From Azoarcus sp. (GTDB taxonomy: Bacteria; Pseudomonadota; Gammaproteobacteria; Burkholderiales; Rhodocyclaceae): a DNA stretch of 64,000 nt. Below, in pieces: positions 20,249 through 29,218 of the stretch (position 1 is the first letter of the stretch; every line of letters starts with the position of its first letter). Location of the stretch: the NCBI GenBank assembly GCA_030604735.1, contig JAUVVG010000018.1, positions 1-64,000 of the forward strand. Direction: 5' to 3'. Below the pieces are notes generated by a model. That model had not been told where the DNA came from and made no database searches. It saw nothing but the letters and a program-made list of their open reading frames with translations. Made by a program: the position numbers and the translations under genes.

Positions 20249-20632
20249 TCAGGCCGTTACCGGCGGACGGTCCTTGCGGAACGCGTTCTTGACCGCGATC
20301 TTGCCGTCGCGAAACGTGAACACATCGACCATCCTCGCCTCGATGCGGGTGCCGTCGGCCTTGGTGCCGCAGAAGGTGGTCTCCGAGACCCCCCGGTCGC
20401 CGACCACGAAGTGCTCGCCATCCAGCCACTGCGCATCGGGGAAGGTCTGCCAGGCCAGCTCGAAACCGGCGCGTACCTCGTCGCGGCCATGGAAGCTGCG
20501 CCCCATCAGGTCCGGTCCGGCGACCGCGTGGAAGACGCAGTCGTCCGCCATCATGCTCATCAGTGCTTCGATATCGTGCCGGTTCCATGCGGCACCAAAA
20601 GCTTCCAGCAGGGCAAGGCTTGCCTGGCTCAT
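20249..20632 (-). CDS. tauX: SnoaL-like protein, probable taurine dehydrogenase small subunit
   Basis: A 127-residue SnoaL/NTF2-like fold protein (AAWNRHDIEALMSMMADDCVF, RSFHGRDEVRAGFE, VDVFTFRDGKIAVKNAFRKDR). Taurine dehydrogenase of Paracoccus and relatives is described as a two-subunit enzyme whose small subunit is of this type. The gene lies directly upstream of the large-subunit candidate in the same orientation, which supports that reading. On sequence alone it could be any SnoaL-like protein. Confidence 0.65.
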   Translation of the reverse strand: MSQASLALLEAFGAAWNRHDIEALMSMMADDCVFHAVAGPDLMGRSFHGRDEVRAGFELAWQTFPDAQWLDGEHFVVGDRGVSETTFCGTKADGTRIEARMVDVFTFRDGKIAVKNAFRKDRPPVTA

Positions 20633-20794
20633 CTCTCTGTCTCCTGTCGATTGTTCCGGGCCGTGGCGGTCGCTTGGGGCGAACCGGCCGCGGTGGTTTT
20701 CTTGTTGATTCAGAGTACGCCGGGCTGGCTGGCGTCCATAGAGCCAGCTGTCTGGAATCGTTTGGTCCAGCGGCCGGCGGCTGGACCGGTGGCG

Positions 20795-22294
20795 TCACCG
20801 CGTTGCGGCGTGGCGCCGGAAGACCTCGCCGAGCAGCTTCAGGCCAGGCTCGATCCGGTTGACGGAGATCGAAGAGAAGCCCAGGCGGAAGTGGTTCCTG
20901 GGAGGCTTGTCGTCCATGAAGAACACTTCGCCTGGATCGAACAACACCCCGGCCTGTTCGGCCTCCTGTCGTAATCGTGCCGCATCCAGCCAATCCGGGC
21001 CGGTGACCCAGCAGGAGGATCCACCGGAGATGGGTACCGCGGACACCTCGGGCAGGTGCTGTGCCAGCGCCGCCTGGAGGGCCTGGGCACGCTCGTGGTG
21101 GGCGCGCGCCAGCTGGCGCATCAGCGCATCGTGATGACCGAGCGACAGGAACAGCGAAAACGCACGCTGCATGAACGCAGTCGGGTGGCGCAGGTTGAGG
21201 CGCCGGATGCCGCGCAGCTCGCGGATCAGGTCGGCGGGTCCGACCACGTAGCCTAGCCGCAGCCCGGGGGCGATCGCCTTGGACAGGCTGCCGACATAGA
21301 TCACCCGGCCGTTGCGATCCATGCTCTTCAGCGTCGGGGCCGGCTCCGACTCGAAGCGGTTCTCGCTTTCGTAGTCATCTTCGATGATCACGATATCCGC
21401 GTCGTCGGCTGCCTGCAGCAAGGCCTTGCGGCGTGCCAGCGACATGGTCACCGTGGTCGGACACTGATGGCTGGGCGTGACATAGACATAGTCGCAGCGC
21501 CTCAGCGTGTCGTCGACCACCACGCCTTCGCCATCCACCGCCAGCGGCGTCACCTGGTCGCTGCGGCTGATGAAGATGTTGCGTGCATCCGGGTAGCCCG
21601 GGTTCTCCAGCCCGACCGGGGTGTGCGGCCTGAACAGCAGGTCGGCCAGCAGGTAGAGGGCCTGCTGCGTCCCGACCGTGATGACGATCTCGTCCTCGGC
21701 GGCCCAGACACCGCGTCGCGGCAAGACACGGCTGCGAATCTGCTGGCATAGCGATTCGTCGTCGCGCAGAATCATGTCCTGCGCCCACTCGTTGATCTCG
21801 AGCACGCTCAGCGTCTTCATGCAGCATTCCCGCCAATGCGCGGTCGGGAACAGGGCCGGGTCGAACTGGCCGTACATGAACGGGTAGGGGAAGCGTTGCC
21901 AGTCCGGTCGTTTCACGATGTTGCGCTGTGCGGTGGGGCGAAAACGGAAGCGGTCCGACCAGTCCGGGGGCGTGCCCGCGCCGTGCTCATGGTGGGCGGC
22001 GGGGGCCACCCGGCCCGGCAGGATGGCGGCATTGATGAAATGACCTTTACGTGCGCGCGAGATCAGATACCCTTCGTCCACCAGTTGCTGGTAGGCGATT
22101 ACCGCGGTATTGCGGGCCACGCCGAGTTCGGTGGCCATTTCGCGACTGGAGGGAATCGGCACATCGGCCGGTAGCTGGCCGTCCAGAATCACCGACACCA
22201 GCATCTGACGGATTTGTCCCTGCAGGCTGAGCCCGCTGCCCGACCAGCGCTGGAAAAGCTGTCGCCACATCGCCTTGCCGGGTTTTGCGCTCAT
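20795..22294 (-). CDS. tauR: MocR-type regulator (GntR wHTH + aminotransferase-like domain), TauR-like
   Basis: The 499-residue protein joins an N-terminal GntR-type winged helix (about 17-85, with IPSSREMATELGVARNTAVIAYQQLVDEGYL) to a class I aminotransferase-like effector domain with the PLP-lysine motif YVGSLSKAIAPGLRLGYV. Such regulators sense an amino compound or PLP adduct. The ATG at 22294 follows an AGGAGA site; the frame runs further back but over non-coding sequence. It lies beside tauX and tauY and divergent from dadA, so it probably controls this catabolic block. Confidence 0.8.
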   Translation of the reverse strand: MSAKPGKAMWRQLFQRWSGSGLSLQGQIRQMLVSVILDGQLPADVPIPSSREMATELGVARNTAVIAYQQLVDEGYLISRARKGHFINAAILPGRVAPAAHHEHGAGTPPDWSDRFRFRPTAQRNIVKRPDWQRFPYPFMYGQFDPALFPTAHWRECCMKTLSVLEINEWAQDMILRDDESLCQQIRSRVLPRRGVWAAEDEIVITVGTQQALYLLADLLFRPHTPVGLENPGYPDARNIFISRSDQVTPLAVDGEGVVVDDTLRRCDYVYVTPSHQCPTTVTMSLARRKALLQAADDADIVIIEDDYESENRFESEPAPTLKSMDRNGRVIYVGSLSKAIAPGLRLGYVVGPADLIRELRGIRRLNLRHPTAFMQRAFSLFLSLGHHDALMRQLARAHHERAQALQAALAQHLPEVSAVPISGGSSCWVTGPDWLDAARLRQEAEQAGVLFDPGEVFFMDDKPPRNHFRLGFSSISVNRIEPGLKLLGEVFRRHAATR

Positions 22295-22353
22295 CGTGGT
22301 TCTCCTTGCACTGACTAGGGGGCTTCGAAAAGCTTGTTGAAAACCAAAAAACG

Positions 22354-22366
22354 GTACGAATTGTAC
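22354..22366. promoter_or_regulatory. GTAC-N5-GTAC site between the MocR regulator and dadA
   Basis: In the AT-richer gap between the divergent regulator and dadA, GTACGAATTGTAC has GTAC boxes five bases apart, followed at once by the AT-rich stretch TGAATAATGTATTATTTG. MocR regulators usually bind short repeats in just this position. The operator role is inference from sequence symmetry and location. Confidence 0.35.
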
Positions 22367-22545
22367 TGAATAATGTATTATTTGTTTGCGCGCCTGGATC
22401 GATACGCCTTCAGCGGTCTGTGTTTTCCGCGTGCGCTCCCATTGCATCCAACCCGGCAACCAAGGTTCACGGCCGCCGTCCGATCCGCGTCGGACGGCGA
22501 GGACGCATTGTCGCCGGACAGTCACGAAGCAGACAGGAAGCTTGC

Positions 22546-23802
22546 ATGAAAATCGCCGTTCTGGGAGGCGGAGTGGTCGGGGTGACCACGGCCTGGTACC
22601 TTGCTGCCAAGGGGGTCGAGGTGGTGCTCTTCGACCGCCAGCCGGGGCCTGCGCTGGAAACGAGTTTTGCCAATGGCGGGCAGATTTCGGTCTCGCATGC
22701 CGAGCCGTGGGCCAATCCGCATACCCCCTTCAAGGCCTTGCGCTGGTTGGGGCGCGAGGATGCGCCGCTGCTGTTCAGAGCGCGGGCCGACCCGGAACTG
22801 ATCGCCTGGAGTCTGCGCTTCCTGCGCGAATGCCTGCCCGGGCGGACCCGGGCGAATATCGGGCGCATCGTCGAACTCGCCCTATACAGCCGGCAGCAGC
22901 TCAAGCTGCTGCGGGAGACCTTTGCCGCCGCGGGCGAGCCGCTTGCTTACGACCAGCTGTCACGCGGCATTCTGCACATTTTCACCGATAAGGCCGAGTA
23001 TGCGCAGGCGATGCGGGCGAGCGAGACCTTGCGCGCATTCGGCTGCGACCGCCGGCTCGTGTCGGCCGACGAGTGTATCGCGATCGAACCGGCGCTGGCC
23101 GGCAGCCGGAGCGTGCTGGTCGGCGGCGATTTCACGGTCGAGGATGAATCGGGCGACGCCCGGAAGTTCACGACCGAGCTGGCTCGGCGCTGTGAAGGGC
23201 GAGGGGTGAACTTCCGTTTCGGCCAGACGGTGACCGGCCTCGGCCTCGTCGGCGAGCGGGTCGTGTCGGTGACGACACAGCAAGGCGAAGTCGAGCCGGT
23301 CGATGGCGTCGTTGTCGCGCTTGGCAGCTACAGTCCGGGCTTGCTACGGCCCCTGGGCATTCGCCTGCCGGTGTATCCGGCCAAGGGTTATTCCGCCACC
23401 ATTCCGTTGTCCGAGGACAGCATCGCACCCTTTACCAGCTTGACCGACGACGCCTGCAAACTGGTGTTCTCGCGCCTGGGTCAGCGTCTTCGGGTGGCTG
23501 GCACCGCCGAGTTCAGCGGACATGACCTGCGCCCCAATCCGGCCCGCCAGATGGCCTTGATCCGGCGTACCGAGGCCTTGTTCCCGGCGCTCCGACCCGC
23601 GGGTGAGCCGTCCTACTGGTGCGGTCTTAGGCCGGTGACCCCGTCCAGCGTGCCCCTGGTCGGCCCAACGCCTTATTCCAATCTGTGGCTCAACACCGGC
23701 CACGGCACGCTGGGGTGGACCATGGCTTGTGGCTCGGGCGCGGCGCTGAGCGACCTGATCGTCGGCCATCCGCCGGCAATCGCCTTGCAGGGGGTAAACT
23801 AG
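22546..23802 (+). CDS. dadA: D-amino acid dehydrogenase (small-subunit type, FAD)
   Basis: DadA oxidatively deaminates D-amino acids at the inner face of the membrane, feeding quinones. The 418 residues open with the dinucleotide-binding motif VLGGGVVGVTTAWYLA and then ETSFANGGQISVSHAEPWANP, which is diagnostic for DadA. The C-terminus has GLRPVTPSSVPLVGP and NTGHGTLGWTMACGSG. The frame is open to 22420, but MKIAVLGGG is the conserved N-terminus. It is divergent from the MocR-type regulator, which may also control it. rep follows 27 bases downstream. Confidence 0.9.
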   Translation: MKIAVLGGGVVGVTTAWYLAAKGVEVVLFDRQPGPALETSFANGGQISVSHAEPWANPHTPFKALRWLGREDAPLLFRARADPELIAWSLRFLRECLPGRTRANIGRIVELALYSRQQLKLLRETFAAAGEPLAYDQLSRGILHIFTDKAEYAQAMRASETLRAFGCDRRLVSADECIAIEPALAGSRSVLVGGDFTVEDESGDARKFTTELARRCEGRGVNFRFGQTVTGLGLVGERVVSVTTQQGEVEPVDGVVVALGSYSPGLLRPLGIRLPVYPAKGYSATIPLSEDSIAPFTSLTDDACKLVFSRLGQRLRVAGTAEFSGHDLRPNPARQMALIRRTEALFPALRPAGEPSYWCGLRPVTPSSVPLVGPTPYSNLWLNTGHGTLGWTMACGSGAALSDLIVGHPPAIALQGVN

Positions 23803-23829
23803 CGACCCATTCGCTGCCCTTCCCTGCCG

Positions 23830-25821
23830 ATGTCCGCACTCCTTAATGCCCCGCAACGCGAAGCCATCCATTACCTGGATGGGCCGAGCCTGGTGCTGGC
23901 CGGGGCCGGCAGCGGCAAGACCCGCGTCATCACGCACAAGATCGCCTGGCTGATCGACCAGTGTGGCATCAGCCCCAACAACATCGCCGCGATCACCTTC
24001 ACCAACAAGGCTGCCAAGGAGATGCAGGAGCGGGTGGCCGGGTTGATGGGCGGACGGACACCCAAGGGGCTGACCGTGTGCACCTTCCATGCACTCGGGG
24101 TGCGCATCATCCGCCAGGAGGCGGCGCATTGCGGGCTCAAGCCGCAGTTTTCCATTCTCGATGCGTCCGATACGGTGCAGATCGTCGCCGACATCGCCGG
24201 TGATGCCGACAAGGGCATCGCCAAGCAGATGCAGTGGCAGATCTCGTCGTGGAAGAACGCGATGATCACCCCGGAGGAGGCGGCGCAACTGGCCGAGAAC
24301 GAGATCTCGAGCACCGCCGCGCTGCTCTACAAGGAGTACGAGCGCACCTTGCGCGCCTACCAGGCGGTGGATTTCGACGACCTGATCTCGCTGCCGGTGC
24401 GCTTGTTCGACGAGCACCCGGAAGTGCGCGAGCGCTGGCAGAACCGGCTGCGCTATCTGCTGATCGACGAGTACCAGGACACCAACCGGGCGCAGTACCG
24501 CCTACTTCGCCTGCTTGCCGGCGTGCGCGGCGCGTTCACCGCGGTCGGCGATGACGACCAGGCGATCTATGCCTGGCGCGGTGCCGATGTCGAGAACCTG
24601 AAGCTGCTCAAGGAGGATTATCCGGAACTGCGGGTGATCAAGCTCGAGCAGAACTATCGCTCCTCGGCGCGCATCCTGACCGCGGCCAATACGCTGATCG
24701 CGAACAACGAGAAGCTGTTCGAGAAGCGGCTGTGGTCCGAGCATGGCGCTGGCGAGCAGATCGTCGTCACCGCCTGCCGCGACGCCGAGCACGAGGCCGA
24801 GTCGATCGCGATGAAGATCTCGGCGCACCGGTTCGAGCATCGCACCCGCTTCTCCGACTACGCGATCCTGTACCGGGGCAACCACCAGGCCCGGATCGTG
24901 GAACAGCAACTGCGCAACAACAAGATTCCCTATGTGCTGTCCGGGGGGCAGTCCTTCTTCGACAAGGCCGAGATCCGCGACCTGATCGCGTATCTGCGGC
25001 TGATGGTGAACGAGGACGACGACCTCGCCTTCATCCGTGCGATCACGATGCCGCGTCGCGGCGTGGGTGCGACCACGCTCGAGGCGCTGGGCAGCTACGC
25101 CGGGCGACGCCATGTCAGCCTGTTCGCGGCCTGCTTCGAGGAGGGCGTGGTCCAGCATCTGAAACCGCACCAGCTGGAGCTGGTTCAGGCATTTGCCGGC
25201 TTCATCAACCGAATGCAGTATCGCGCGCCGCGCGAGCCGGCGGCGCAACTGCTGGAAGACCTGCTGGCCGCGATCCGCTACGAGGCCTGGCTGTTCGAGC
25301 ACCTCGACCCGCGCGAGGCCGAATCCAAGTGGAACAACGTGCGCGACTTCGTCGGCTGGCTGGGGCGCAAGGGCGAGGAAGACGGCAAGAACCTGATCGA
25401 GCTGACCCAGACCATCGCGTTGATCTCGATGCTGGACAAGGAGGACCCGGATTTCGACGGGGTACAGCTCGCCACCCTGCACGCCAGCAAGGGGCTGGAG
25501 TTCAAGCACGTGTTCATGATCGGGGTCGAGGAGGGCTTGCTGCCGCACCAGTCGAGCATCGACGAGGACAAGATAGACGAGGAGCGTCGCCTGATGTACG
25601 TCGGCATCACGCGCGCTCAGCGCAGTTTGAACATCACCTGGTGCGAGCGACGCAAGGCGGGCAAGGAGTCACGGGTGTGCGAGCCGAGCCGCTTCATCGC
25701 CGAGATGGGCGGCGACCTGAAGATCAACGACCGCAAGTCGAATCAGCCGGTGTCGCGTGAAGAGGGGCGCAGCCGGGCGGCCAACCTGTGGGCGATGCTA
25801 GAGGCACGGGACAAGCCATGA
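23830..25821 (+). CDS. rep: ATP-dependent DNA helicase Rep (UvrD family)
   Basis: A superfamily-1A 3'-5' helicase that removes proteins ahead of replication forks. The 663 residues contain Walker A GAGSGKTR (24-31), motif II IDEYQDTN, DDDQAIYAWRGA, EQNYRSS, and the C-terminal motifs LATLHASKGLEFKHVF and RRLMYVGITRAQ. Its length matches Rep rather than the longer UvrD or PcrA. It ends at a hairpin that serves the convergent cytochrome gene. Confidence 0.94.
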   Translation: MSALLNAPQREAIHYLDGPSLVLAGAGSGKTRVITHKIAWLIDQCGISPNNIAAITFTNKAAKEMQERVAGLMGGRTPKGLTVCTFHALGVRIIRQEAAHCGLKPQFSILDASDTVQIVADIAGDADKGIAKQMQWQISSWKNAMITPEEAAQLAENEISSTAALLYKEYERTLRAYQAVDFDDLISLPVRLFDEHPEVRERWQNRLRYLLIDEYQDTNRAQYRLLRLLAGVRGAFTAVGDDDQAIYAWRGADVENLKLLKEDYPELRVIKLEQNYRSSARILTAANTLIANNEKLFEKRLWSEHGAGEQIVVTACRDAEHEAESIAMKISAHRFEHRTRFSDYAILYRGNHQARIVEQQLRNNKIPYVLSGGQSFFDKAEIRDLIAYLRLMVNEDDDLAFIRAITMPRRGVGATTLEALGSYAGRRHVSLFAACFEEGVVQHLKPHQLELVQAFAGFINRMQYRAPREPAAQLLEDLLAAIRYEAWLFEHLDPREAESKWNNVRDFVGWLGRKGEEDGKNLIELTQTIALISMLDKEDPDFDGVQLATLHASKGLEFKHVFMIGVEEGLLPHQSSIDEDKIDEERRLMYVGITRAQRSLNITWCERRKAGKESRVCEPSRFIAEMGGDLKINDRKSNQPVSREEGRSRAANLWAMLEARDKP

Positions 25822-25822
25822 G

Positions 25823-25845
25823 AAAAAGGGTGGTCGAAACCACCC
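25823..25845 (-). terminator. Rho-independent terminator of the cytochrome c gene
   Basis: On the minus strand GGGTGGT, a 4-base loop and ACCACCC are followed by TTTTTCT, the classic stem plus U-tract. It lies 25 bases beyond the stop of the leftward cytochrome gene. It may also slow transcription coming from rep, which is convergent. Confidence 0.75.
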
Positions 25846-25869
25846 CCCTCGTGAATGCTGGATCCGGCT

Positions 25870-26328
25870 TTACTCGAGCGGCGGCTCGGTGAAGTTGCCA
25901 CCCGCGGTATTCATCAGGTAAGCGACCGCGCGTTCGACTTCGGTATCGGTCAGGTCGGTACCACCGCCACGGGCCGGCATCGCACCCTTGCCGTTGATCA
26001 CCGAGGCCACGTTGGCTTCGAAGCCCTGTGCCATGCGATCCGCCCAGTCGGCCGCATCGCCGGTCTTCGGTGCCGCCAGCAGGCCGGCCGCATGACAGCT
26101 GGTACACAGGGCCTGATAGATCTGCTCACCGGTACGGTTGCCCGCGGCCACCGTCACCCGCTGGATCTCGACGCGTGCGACCGGCTGGATCAACGAGGCG
26201 GTGACCTCGTAATCGACCTCCGGCGCCTTGCCGCAGCCTGCAACGACAGCGACTGCGAGCGCACCAATGACTGGAAGCGCAAAACGGGACTGCCGCCGGG
26301 CGGCAAGCTGGACACGGGTTCTCGACAT
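25870..26328 (-). CDS. Lipoprotein cytochrome c5-like, single heme
   Basis: A 152-residue exported electron-transfer protein. The N-terminal hydrophobic segment ends in VVAGC with Cys32 in a lipobox-like setting, so it is probably lipid-anchored. The heme motif CTSCH is at 75-79, and a Met axial ligand is likely in GKGAMPARGGG, a stretch typical of cytochrome c5. The conserved C-terminal helix is DTEVERAVAYLMN. It is monocistronic with its own terminator. Redox partners are not shown by the neighbourhood; donating from TauXY to a terminal oxidase is possible but unproven. Confidence 0.85.
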   Translation of the reverse strand: MSRTRVQLAARRQSRFALPVIGALAVAVVAGCGKAPEVDYEVTASLIQPVARVEIQRVTVAAGNRTGEQIYQALCTSCHAAGLLAAPKTGDAADWADRMAQGFEANVASVINGKGAMPARGGGTDLTDTEVERAVAYLMNTAGGNFTEPPLE

Positions 26329-26477
26329 GCTGGATCCTTTTTGACTGGCCGGAGCGAAAACGGGATTATAGCGTCACCTAAATGGTTTTGTGCGTCAGCA
26401 CATGGACTTGCTGCCGATTCCGGTATATCCTTTCGCGCCTTGTGTCGGATAGCAACATCCCGACCCAAGCAGCCTCC

Positions 26478-26554
26478 GCGCCCGTAGCTCAGCTGGATAG
26501 AGTACTGCCCTCCGAAGGCAGGGGTCGTGCGTTCGAATCGCGCCGGGCGCGCCA
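26478..26554 (+). tRNA. tRNA-Arg (anticodon CCG)
   Basis: A 77-base cloverleaf: acceptor GCGCCCG with CGGGCGC, D-arm GCTC/GAGT, anticodon stem CTGCC/GGCAG with loop CTCCGAA (anticodon CCG at 26512-26514), T-arm with TTCGAAT, discriminator G and an encoded CCA end. It reads the Arg codon CGG. The accessory region starts immediately after its 3' end, a position often used by tRNA-targeting integrases, although none is seen in this window. Confidence 0.97.
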
Positions 26555-26781
26555 AACATATCAATGGGTTAGGTCTTGACGGGCCTGGCCCATTTTCTTT
26601 TGTGCCCTCGCCGTGCCCACCCCTTCTCGTCGGTAAGACAACTTGGTGCTTTAGGTTAACTGTAATAAATCCACATATTTTAACTTCGCCTGAATTTATG
26701 TCCGTAATAGCAGTCCGTATATAGTTAGCGCTTCCGATTGCAGACACAATTGCTTGACCTGTAAAAAGGTGCATGGCCCAA

Positions 26782-26829
26782 TGTCCGGAATCGTAGACTC
26801 AATCTAATTTCGGACCGGGATTGCGGACA
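26782..26829. promoter_or_regulatory. Probable HipB operator overlapping the hipB start
   Basis: Arms TGTCCGGAATC (26782-26792) and GATTGCGGACA (26819-26829) are inverted repeats matching at 10 of 11 positions. A third T-CGGAC box lies between them (26809-26815). The right arm touches the ATG of hipB. HipB-type antitoxins autorepress through such palindromes, so this is inferred to be the autoregulatory site. Confidence 0.5.
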
Positions 26830-27170
26830 TGAAACGCGACGAAACCCCATTGATGACACCCGCCTTGCTGGCCGAAGCGACGGTCATTGGTCAAAAGCTG
26901 GCCCGGTTGCGGATGGCTCGACGGATTCGTCAAGCGGATGCCGCGGCACGCGCCGGGCTGTCGCGTTCAACGGCTTCCCTCATCGAGCACGGCGATCCAG
27001 GCCGCACCCTGGCGCAGGTACTCCGCTACCTGGATGCCGTGGCCCCCGGGCTCACGCTGCTCGCGCTGCTGCAAGACGAGGACCCCGCATTACGCGCCCT
27101 CCAGGTTCGTGAGACCACGCGGCGTGCCCGCCCCCTGAGCCAGGCCGAATTGAAGGACCTGGACTTCTGA
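26829..27170 (+). CDS. hipB: XRE-family antitoxin/repressor, HipB-like
   Basis: A 113-residue DNA-binding protein with a helix-turn-helix at about 30-65 (MARRIRQADAAARAGLSRSTASLIEHG). The C-terminal tail is charged. It overlaps the ATG of the kinase-toxin gene by one base (TGATGG), the usual antitoxin-toxin coupling. It should neutralise HipA and repress the operon through the inverted repeat at its start. This is the first gene after the tRNA-Arg. Confidence 0.82.
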   Translation: MKRDETPLMTPALLAEATVIGQKLARLRMARRIRQADAAARAGLSRSTASLIEHGDPGRTLAQVLRYLDAVAPGLTLLALLQDEDPALRALQVRETTRRARPLSQAELKDLDF

Positions 27171-28438
27171 TGGTTGCACGCACCCGGAACCTCTTTGCAT
27201 TCGCCTACCTGCCCGGCCAAGAAGCCCGCTTTGTGCCGGCCGGCCGGTTGACGCTGACAGAAACGCCATCCCCCAACCCCACCGCACGCGAACTGGCCTC
27301 GGCGTTCGCCTATGGCACCCGCTACCTCGATCGCGCGGACAGTTTCGAGCTGGATCCGGTCAGCCTGAGCCTGATCGACAGGCAGGCGGTCAGGGGTAAG
27401 CTGCTGTTCCCTGCCAACGGACTGCCGGAGTTTGGTGGCCTGCGCGATGCCGCACCGGATGCCTGGGGCCGGAGGGTGATCGAGGCGCGCCGCAAGGTGC
27501 CCGCAAACACACTCTCGGAGGCAGACTATCTGCTGGAAGCAGGCAGTGACCGGGTAGGCGCCCTCGACATTCGGGAAGGCCTGACGAGTCCCGCTCGCCC
27601 GTCGGCCAGTGACCTGCACTCGCTGGGCTATCTGCTGCAGGCTGCCGAGCTCGTCGAAGCGGATCTGCCGGTGCCTGCGCACCTGATGGACATCCTCGGG
27701 GCCGGCCCATCCGCCGGCGGCGCTCGCCCCAAGGCCACCGTTCGCGATGACGAGGGCGGGCTGTGGCTCGCCAAGTTTCCCGCTCGCAACGATACCTTCG
27801 ATGTCGCACTCGCCGAAATCTGCAGACTGGAACTTGCCCGGCGATGCGCATTGACCGTTCCGGAGGTTCGGCACCTCGATATAGGCACACGATCCGTCAT
27901 GCTCATTCGCCGATTCGACCGCTTCTGGGCCCCAGCGGGCCAGTACCCGGCCGACGGCGCCTTGCATGATACCCGTCCTGGCACGCAGCTGACCGAGTCG
28001 CGCGTGCCGTTTGTCAGCGGGCTCACCCTGGTGGGTTGCTCGGAATTCGAGTCCCCCCTAAAAAGCTACGCCGGCCTGGCACGCGCGATCCGTCAGCGGG
28101 CACACACGGGCCATATCGCGCGCGACAATGAAGAGCTCTACGCCCGCATGGTGTTCAACATTTTTGTCAGCAACGATGATGACCACTTGCGCAACCACGG
28201 CTTCGTTCGCGATCCACGGATTGGTGGCTGGCAGCTGAGCCCGCTCTATGACGTCGTCCCGCAGCCGGGGGTCGCCTTCGAGCGCCGTCTCCATCTGGAG
28301 GTCGGCGCGCAAGGTAAAGCCGCTACGCTCGACAACGCCCTCACACACTTCTCGGCTTTTGTCTCCGATCGCGCCCGCGCCCTCGAGGTTATGCGGCGGA
28401 TCTTGGGGCGAAGTTCGTCAGTGGAAAACGGTTTTTGA
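27170..28438 (+). CDS. hipA: HipA-like Ser/Thr kinase toxin, 3' end frameshifted
   Basis: HipA toxins phosphorylate aminoacyl-tRNA synthetases and induce dormancy. The 422-residue frame has the HipA N-terminal domain, the ATP-binding region (GGARPKATVRDDEGGLWLAKF) and the catalytic motifs NIFVSNDDDHLRNHGFV and LSPLYDVVP. It stops after a run of non-HipA residues (GRSSSVENGF). A shifted frame continues with WGEVRQWKTVFESFGASGQL to a stop at 28550, the normal HipA C-terminus. Removing one T at 28403-28404 restores a protein of about 460 residues. Either the gene is inactivated or there is a sequence error. Confidence 0.85.
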   Translation: MVARTRNLFAFAYLPGQEARFVPAGRLTLTETPSPNPTARELASAFAYGTRYLDRADSFELDPVSLSLIDRQAVRGKLLFPANGLPEFGGLRDAAPDAWGRRVIEARRKVPANTLSEADYLLEAGSDRVGALDIREGLTSPARPSASDLHSLGYLLQAAELVEADLPVPAHLMDILGAGPSAGGARPKATVRDDEGGLWLAKFPARNDTFDVALAEICRLELARRCALTVPEVRHLDIGTRSVMLIRRFDRFWAPAGQYPADGALHDTRPGTQLTESRVPFVSGLTLVGCSEFESPLKSYAGLARAIRQRAHTGHIARDNEELYARMVFNIFVSNDDDHLRNHGFVRDPRIGGWQLSPLYDVVPQPGVAFERRLHLEVGAQGKAATLDNALTHFSAFVSDRARALEVMRRILGRSSSVENGF

Positions 28439-28546
28439 GTCCTTTGGCGCCAGCGGCCAGCTCATCGATCAGGTGAGCAGTGCCTTTCGCGCGCTGGACG
28501 CCATCGCGAGCCCTGGTTTGGTCAAGGAGCTTCGCCGTTCAAACGA

Positions 28547-28581
28547 GTAACAATCCCCTGGCAGAGCCGGGGGATTGTTAC
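28547..28581 (+). terminator. Hairpin at the end of hipBA
   Basis: A 12-bp perfect stem, GTAACAATCCCC (28547-28558) with its complement (28570-28581), encloses a loop that can itself pair (GGC/GCC). It starts inside the TAA that ends the frame-restored hipA, which supports 28550 as the original end of that gene. There is no strong U-tract. Confidence 0.6.
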
Positions 28582-28706
28582 TCTATATGTCGTCTTCAAA
28601 TTACCACGGCATTACCGCTTCAGCATGTACCATTCATGCCTCGATGACATATGAAGACTCACGCCAACGGCCCCACCCTCCGTTGCAGCGCAGTCGGCAA
28701 AAAGCG

Positions 28707-29021
28707 ATGGCAAAACGACGTTACCGCAACAACCCCGGCCTCATGGAACTCGCCGCCACCTCCGACTGGAAGTTCGGCGCCGCCCTCGCGGCCGCCTGTC
28801 TCTTCGGCGCGGTGGTCATCGTTCCGATGTTCTTTTCGGGCAGCGCCATGCTGCGCGGCCTGGCCGACGTGTTCTCCACGCTGGCGTGGCTGATGGCCTT
28901 CGTCTTCGGCGTCATCTCCTTGGTCCGCTTTTTCAAGCAGCAAAGCGACGCAATCGGCACGAAGAGCGCATCACCAAGCCTGAGGGTGGTAACCGCACCC
29001 AGCCCTGCAATGCCAAGTTGA
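28707..29021 (+). CDS. Small membrane protein with two hydrophobic segments
   Basis: A 104-residue protein starting MAKRRYRNNPGLMELAATSDW. It has two membrane helices (about 25-45 and 58-78) and a basic end FFKQQSD. The layout, a basic start, 'LMELA' and a TM hairpin, resembles the N-terminal membrane module of Mrr-type restriction endonucleases, but no nuclease domain follows, so it may be a remnant. The frame is open to 28575; ATG 28707 gives the sensible N-terminus. Not assigned to a family with confidence. Confidence 0.45.
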   Translation: MAKRRYRNNPGLMELAATSDWKFGAALAAACLFGAVVIVPMFFSGSAMLRGLADVFSTLAWLMAFVFGVISLVRFFKQQSDAIGTKSASPSLRVVTAPSPAMPS

Positions 29022-29160
29022 ATATGCGACGAGCAGAGCGCGCTGCGTGAGCAGGCTCGCGAAAGGTCCAAACGCAGAAGCGGCGGCAGTTGGGTTCTGC
29101 AAACAAACAGTACCTTGGACTACAGCAATTCCGACTCATCGGGTGTCCGCAAAAGAACAA

Positions 29161-29217
29161 TTGCCAAAGTGTCAACTGCACTGTAAACTTTTATCGGTTA
29201 CTTGGAGGTAATCGATA
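29161..29217 (+). promoter_or_regulatory. Promoter and inverted repeat over the RBS of the TIGR04255-like operon
   Basis: TTGCCA (29161-29166), a 17-base spacer and TAAACT (29184-29189) form a good sigma-70 promoter. Just downstream, TATCGGTTAC (29192-29201) and GTAATCGATA (29208-29217) are inverted repeats matching at 9 of 10 positions, with GGAGG of the ribosome-binding site between and inside them. The element could be an operator for the operon's own HTH protein or an RNA hairpin hiding the start site. Confidence 0.55.
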
Positions 29218-29218
29218 G

